This document shows positions 61,600 through 64,000 of a DNA stretch of 64,000 nt, one piece after another. Where the stretch lies: assembly GCA_016218915.1 (NCBI GenBank), contig JACRCQ010000072.1, forward strand, positions 62,001-126,000, in the 5' to 3' direction. A model generated the notes under the pieces. That model was not told where the DNA came from. It searched no databases and was given only the letters and a program-made list of their open reading frames with translations. The DNA comes from Deltaproteobacteria bacterium. GTDB taxonomy: Bacteria > Myxococcota_A > Polyangia > Polyangiales > Polyangiaceae. The stretch's first letter is position 1. Each line of letters begins with the position of its first letter. The position numbers were made by a program, and so were the translations under genes.

Positions 61600-62961
61600 T
61601 CAGAAGGCGCCAAGGGCATCGGCGAGGCGATCGAGATCTTCTCGCCGGTGCTTCTCGGTGACCGCGATCAGCAGTTGATCAGCGCGCTCGGGGTAGAAGC
61701 GTGACACGGGCACCCCGGCCAGGATGTCCTGACGCGCGAGCTTCTCGCAGACTGCCTGCGCGTTGCCGCCGCGCACCTTCACCAGCATCTCGTTGAAGAT
61801 CGGCGTGGCGGGATAGATCATGGCATAGCCGGGCAGCGCTGCGATCCGCTTGCGCAGATAGTCGGCCTTGGCAAGACACTGCCGCGCCGTCTCCACGAAG
61901 CCGGTCTTGCCGAGCAGACACATGCGGATCGTCAGCGAGAGCGCGACCAGGGCCTGGTTCGAGCAGATGTTGCTCGTGGCACGCTCGCGACGGATGTGCT
62001 GCTCGCGGGTGGCGAGCGTGAGCACGAAGCCTCGCTTGCCGTCCTTGTCGACCGTCTCTCCGACCAGACGGCCCGGGATCTCCTGCAGATACTTGCGATC
62101 GTCGCGGCAGGTGAAGATCCCGACGCCCGGTCCGCCGAACTGCGGAGCGGTGGCGAGGGGCTGGCCTTCAGCGACGGCGATGTCGGCGCCGAGGGCGCCA
62201 GGCGGCTCCAGGATCGCGAGCGCGTAGGGGTCAGGCGTGACGGTCACGAGCAGTGCGCCGGCCGCATGGACCTTGTCCGCGAGCTTGGGCAGGTCGGTCA
62301 CGCACCCGAAGAAGTTCGGGTAGCCGACGATGACCGCAGCGGTCTTGTCGGTGAGACGGGCGCCGAGGGATTCGACGCTGGTGATGCCGTCGTCGCCCAC
62401 TTCGGTGCGGACCACGGAGTCGCCTGCGCTGTCCGTGCCCGAGATGTAGGTCTGGATCGTGCGGATCGTGTCCGGGTGCACGCCATCGCACACGATGATG
62501 TGATGGCGCTTGGTCAGGCGCTTTGCCATGAGCGCGGCTTCGGCGGCTGCGCTCGCGACGTCGTACATGGAGGCATTGCACACCGGCAGGCCCAGCAGCT
62601 CGCTGCCGATGGTCTGGTACTCGAAGATCGCCTGGAGCGTGCCTTGCGCGACCTCGGGCTGGTAGGGCGTGTAGGCGGTGTAGAACTCGCTCCGGAGCAG
62701 GATTTGATCGACCGTGGGCGGGATGTGGTGATCGTAGCAGCCGCCGCCGAGGAACGAGAGCATCGCTGCCCCGCGGTTGCGCGCTGCCAGCTCGGTCATG
62801 TGGCGCATCAACGACGGCTCGTCGAGCGCGGGCTCCAACGCCAGGGGCCTTCCCAGGCGCGCCTCGACCGGGATGGGCTCAAAGAGCTGGTCGATGTTCT
62901 TGACGCCGATGGCGCGGAGCATCTCCTCGATCTCTTGCTGGGTGTGCGGCAGATATCGCAT
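61600..62961 (-). CDS. gcvPA: Glycine dehydrogenase (decarboxylating) subunit 1
   Basis: 453 residues; GAGG precedes the ATG. This is the N-terminal-half subunit of the split P-protein of the glycine cleavage system. Markers are MLSFLGGGCYDHHIPPTVDQ, then SEFYTAYTPYQPEVAQGTLQ, FEYQTIGSELLGLPVCNASM and GVGIFTCRDDRKYLQEIPGR. The PLP Lys belongs to the second subunit (GcvPB), whose gene is not downstream here. It follows gcvH and gcvT on the same strand, with 31 bases between gcvPA and gcvH. Confidence 0.93.
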   Translation of the reverse strand: MRYLPHTQQEIEEMLRAIGVKNIDQLFEPIPVEARLGRPLALEPALDEPSLMRHMTELAARNRGAAMLSFLGGGCYDHHIPPTVDQILLRSEFYTAYTPYQPEVAQGTLQAIFEYQTIGSELLGLPVCNASMYDVASAAAEAALMAKRLTKRHHIIVCDGVHPDTIRTIQTYISGTDSAGDSVVRTEVGDDGITSVESLGARLTDKTAAVIVGYPNFFGCVTDLPKLADKVHAAGALLVTVTPDPYALAILEPPGALGADIAVAEGQPLATAPQFGGPGVGIFTCRDDRKYLQEIPGRLVGETVDKDGKRGFVLTLATREQHIRRERATSNICSNQALVALSLTIRMCLLGKTGFVETARQCLAKADYLRKRIAALPGYAMIYPATPIFNEMLVKVRGGNAQAVCEKLARQDILAGVPVSRFYPERADQLLIAVTEKHRREDLDRLADALGAF

Positions 62962-62992
62962 CAGGGAACCTCGCTCGGATGGGACGAAGGGC

Positions 62993-63391
62993 TCAGTGGG
63001 CGGAAGCCTTGACGTGCGCGGCGTAGGCGGCCTGATCGAGCAGCGCTTCGAATTCTGCGGGATTGGACGGGGCGATCGCGACCATCCAGGTCTTGTTGCA
63101 GTCTTCGTTGATCAGCTCGGGCTTGTCGTTGAGCGCCTCGTTGATTTTGGTGATCTTGCCCGACACCGGGGCGAACATGTCGCTGAGCGTCTTGACCGAC
63201 TCGATCGTGCCGAAGCTCTTGCCCACTTCGACCGAGTCGCCGACCTTCACGTCGACGTTCACGAGCGTGATGTCGCCGAGCTGCTCGACTGCGAACGCGC
63301 TCACGCCGACCAGGATCTCCTGCCCGTCTTTGCGCGCCCACTCGTGGTCCTTGGTGTACCGGCGATCGCTGGGGAACTCGAGATTGCTCAT
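62993..63391 (-). CDS. gcvH: Glycine cleavage system H protein
   Basis: 132 residues; GGAG precedes the ATG. The lipoyl carrier of the glycine cleavage complex. The lipoylation site is Lys67 in IESVKTLSDM, flanked by VGDSVEVGKSFGT and FAPVSGKITKIN as in the family. The N terminus (YTKDHEWARKDG) is also typical. It lies 16 bases from gcvT upstream and 31 from gcvPA downstream, forming one operon. Confidence 0.96.
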   Translation of the reverse strand: MSNLEFPSDRRYTKDHEWARKDGQEILVGVSAFAVEQLGDITLVNVDVKVGDSVEVGKSFGTIESVKTLSDMFAPVSGKITKINEALNDKPELINEDCNKTWMVAIAPSNPAEFEALLDQAAYAAHVKASAH

Positions 63392-63407
63392 CCGTGTCTC
63401 CTTGACG

Positions 63408-64000
63408 CTAGGAAGCTCGCTTGTAGAACGGAACCTTGACCACGACTGCGTCCACGGCCTTGCCGCGGCAGTCTACCTTGAACTGCGTGCCGATCTTGGT
63501 CATCTCGGTGGGCAGGTAGCCCAGCCCGATGTTCTTGTTGAGGGTCGGCGAAGGCGAGCCGGACGTGCACACGCCCACCGGCTTGCCCTGCATGTCGAGC
63601 AGCGGGTAGCCGTGACGCGCGATGCCGCGTCCGACCATCTCGAAGCCTGCGATCTTGCGCTTCAGGCCCTGCTCCTTGATCTTGATGAGGGCAGCCTTGC
63701 CGAGGAAGTCGCTGGCCTTGTCGAGCTTGACGATCCAGGCGAGCCCGGCCTCGAGCGGGTTGGTCGTCTCGTCGATGTCGTTGCCGTACAGCGACAAGCG
63801 CGCCTCGAGGCGCAGCGTGTCGCGGCACCCGAGCCCGGCCGGTGAGATGCCGAACGCCTGCCCGGCCTCCATGATCGCGCTCCACACCTTCACCGCATCC
63901 TTGTTCTCGATGAAGATCTCGCAGCCGTCCTCGCCGGTGTAGCCGGTGCGGGCCACGGTGGTCTTGGCGCCTGCAAGCACTGCAGGACGCAGGTTGAACG
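63408..64000 (-). CDS. gcvT: Glycine cleavage system T protein (aminomethyltransferase), C-terminal part
   Basis: The frame is open to the right edge, so the N-terminal half is missing; 196 residues are seen. They include TVARTGYTGEDGCEIFI, FGISPAGLGCRDTLRLEARL, NPLEAGLAWIVKLDKASDFL and the C-terminal barrel (HGYPLLDMQGKPVGVCTSGS, IGLGYLP). These are standard GcvT blocks. T protein transfers the methylene unit from lipoylated GcvH to tetrahydrofolate. It is first in the visible operon order gcvT-gcvH-gcvPA. Confidence 0.94.
   Translation of the reverse strand, partial: FNLRPAVLAGAKTTVARTGYTGEDGCEIFIENKDAVKVWSAIMEAGQAFGISPAGLGCRDTLRLEARLSLYGNDIDETTNPLEAGLAWIVKLDKASDFLGKAALIKIKEQGLKRKIAGFEMVGRGIARHGYPLLDMQGKPVGVCTSGSPSPTLNKNIGLGYLPTEMTKIGTQFKVDCRGKAVDAVVVKVPFYKRAS

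Overview
The window looks like chromosomal DNA from a high-GC, large-genome Gram-negative bacterium of the myxobacterial kind (Myxococcota, probably Polyangia-like). The assignment is inference. It rests on strong third-position GC, many lipoproteins with Cys-rich or Gly-rich low-complexity tails, Ser/Thr kinases fused to sigma54-activator modules, kinases and anti-sigma factors with PEGA-like tails, an IgGFc-binding-type surface protein, and a CarH/CarA-like regulator. No phage, transposon, integrase or CRISPR array is visible.

Layout. 1-1423: end of ftsX followed by an EnvC-like degenerate LytM protein (cell division). 1430-3340: two lipoproteins, one built of four 81-residue Cys-rich repeats. 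3462-8279: a 1605-residue kinase/STAND-ATPase/TPR/GAF/sigma54-activator. 8292-14212: a run of minus-strand genes (DUF885-type peptidase, BI-1 membrane protein, membrane sulfatase, epimerase). Between the last two lies a 428-bp gene-free stretch with three copies of an undescribed ~80-bp repeat. 14307-16889: ClpA-type ATPase. 16852-21671: two SUMF1-fold lipoproteins and two other lipoproteins. 21746-27348: queE/pseudouridine synthase, a response regulator and valS. 27349-27744: a compact candidate small gene with its own operator-like palindrome, hairpin and terminator. 27745-31711: membrane metallopeptidase pair and an LtaS-like sulfatase. 31822-32061: tRNA-Arg(TCG), tRNA-Lys(CTT) and a terminator. 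32089-35093: Uma2 protein, IgGFc-binding-like protein, small lipoprotein. 35097-38402: beta-barrel candidate, ECF sigma factor and FecR/PEGA/TPR anti-sigma factor. 38543-40144: hybrid histidine kinase. 40166-43179: phoH coupled to a GAF/HD-GYP phosphodiesterase. 43449-45275: phosphate-type porin. 45297-48246: two hypotheticals and ribF. 48340-53851: Ser/Thr kinase, hypothetical, holA, CarH-like regulator, glmU. 54025-59396: a 1305-residue lipoprotein overlapping a FadL-type channel. 59524-61596: two paralogous Cys-rich lipoproteins. 61600-64000: gcvPA, gcvH and the end of gcvT (glycine cleavage).

How genes work together. Several pairs overlap by 1-7 bases and are probably translationally coupled: rluA-family/queE, metallopeptidase/unknown membrane protein, phoH/HD-GYP, barrel/ECF sigma, and giant lipoprotein/FadL. 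Four lipoprotein genes share an extended -10 element of the TGCTA type, three of them with a similar leader, suggesting a common promoter class for envelope proteins. Housekeeping functions (valS, holA, glmU, ribF, gcv, tRNAs) are interspersed with envelope and signalling genes.
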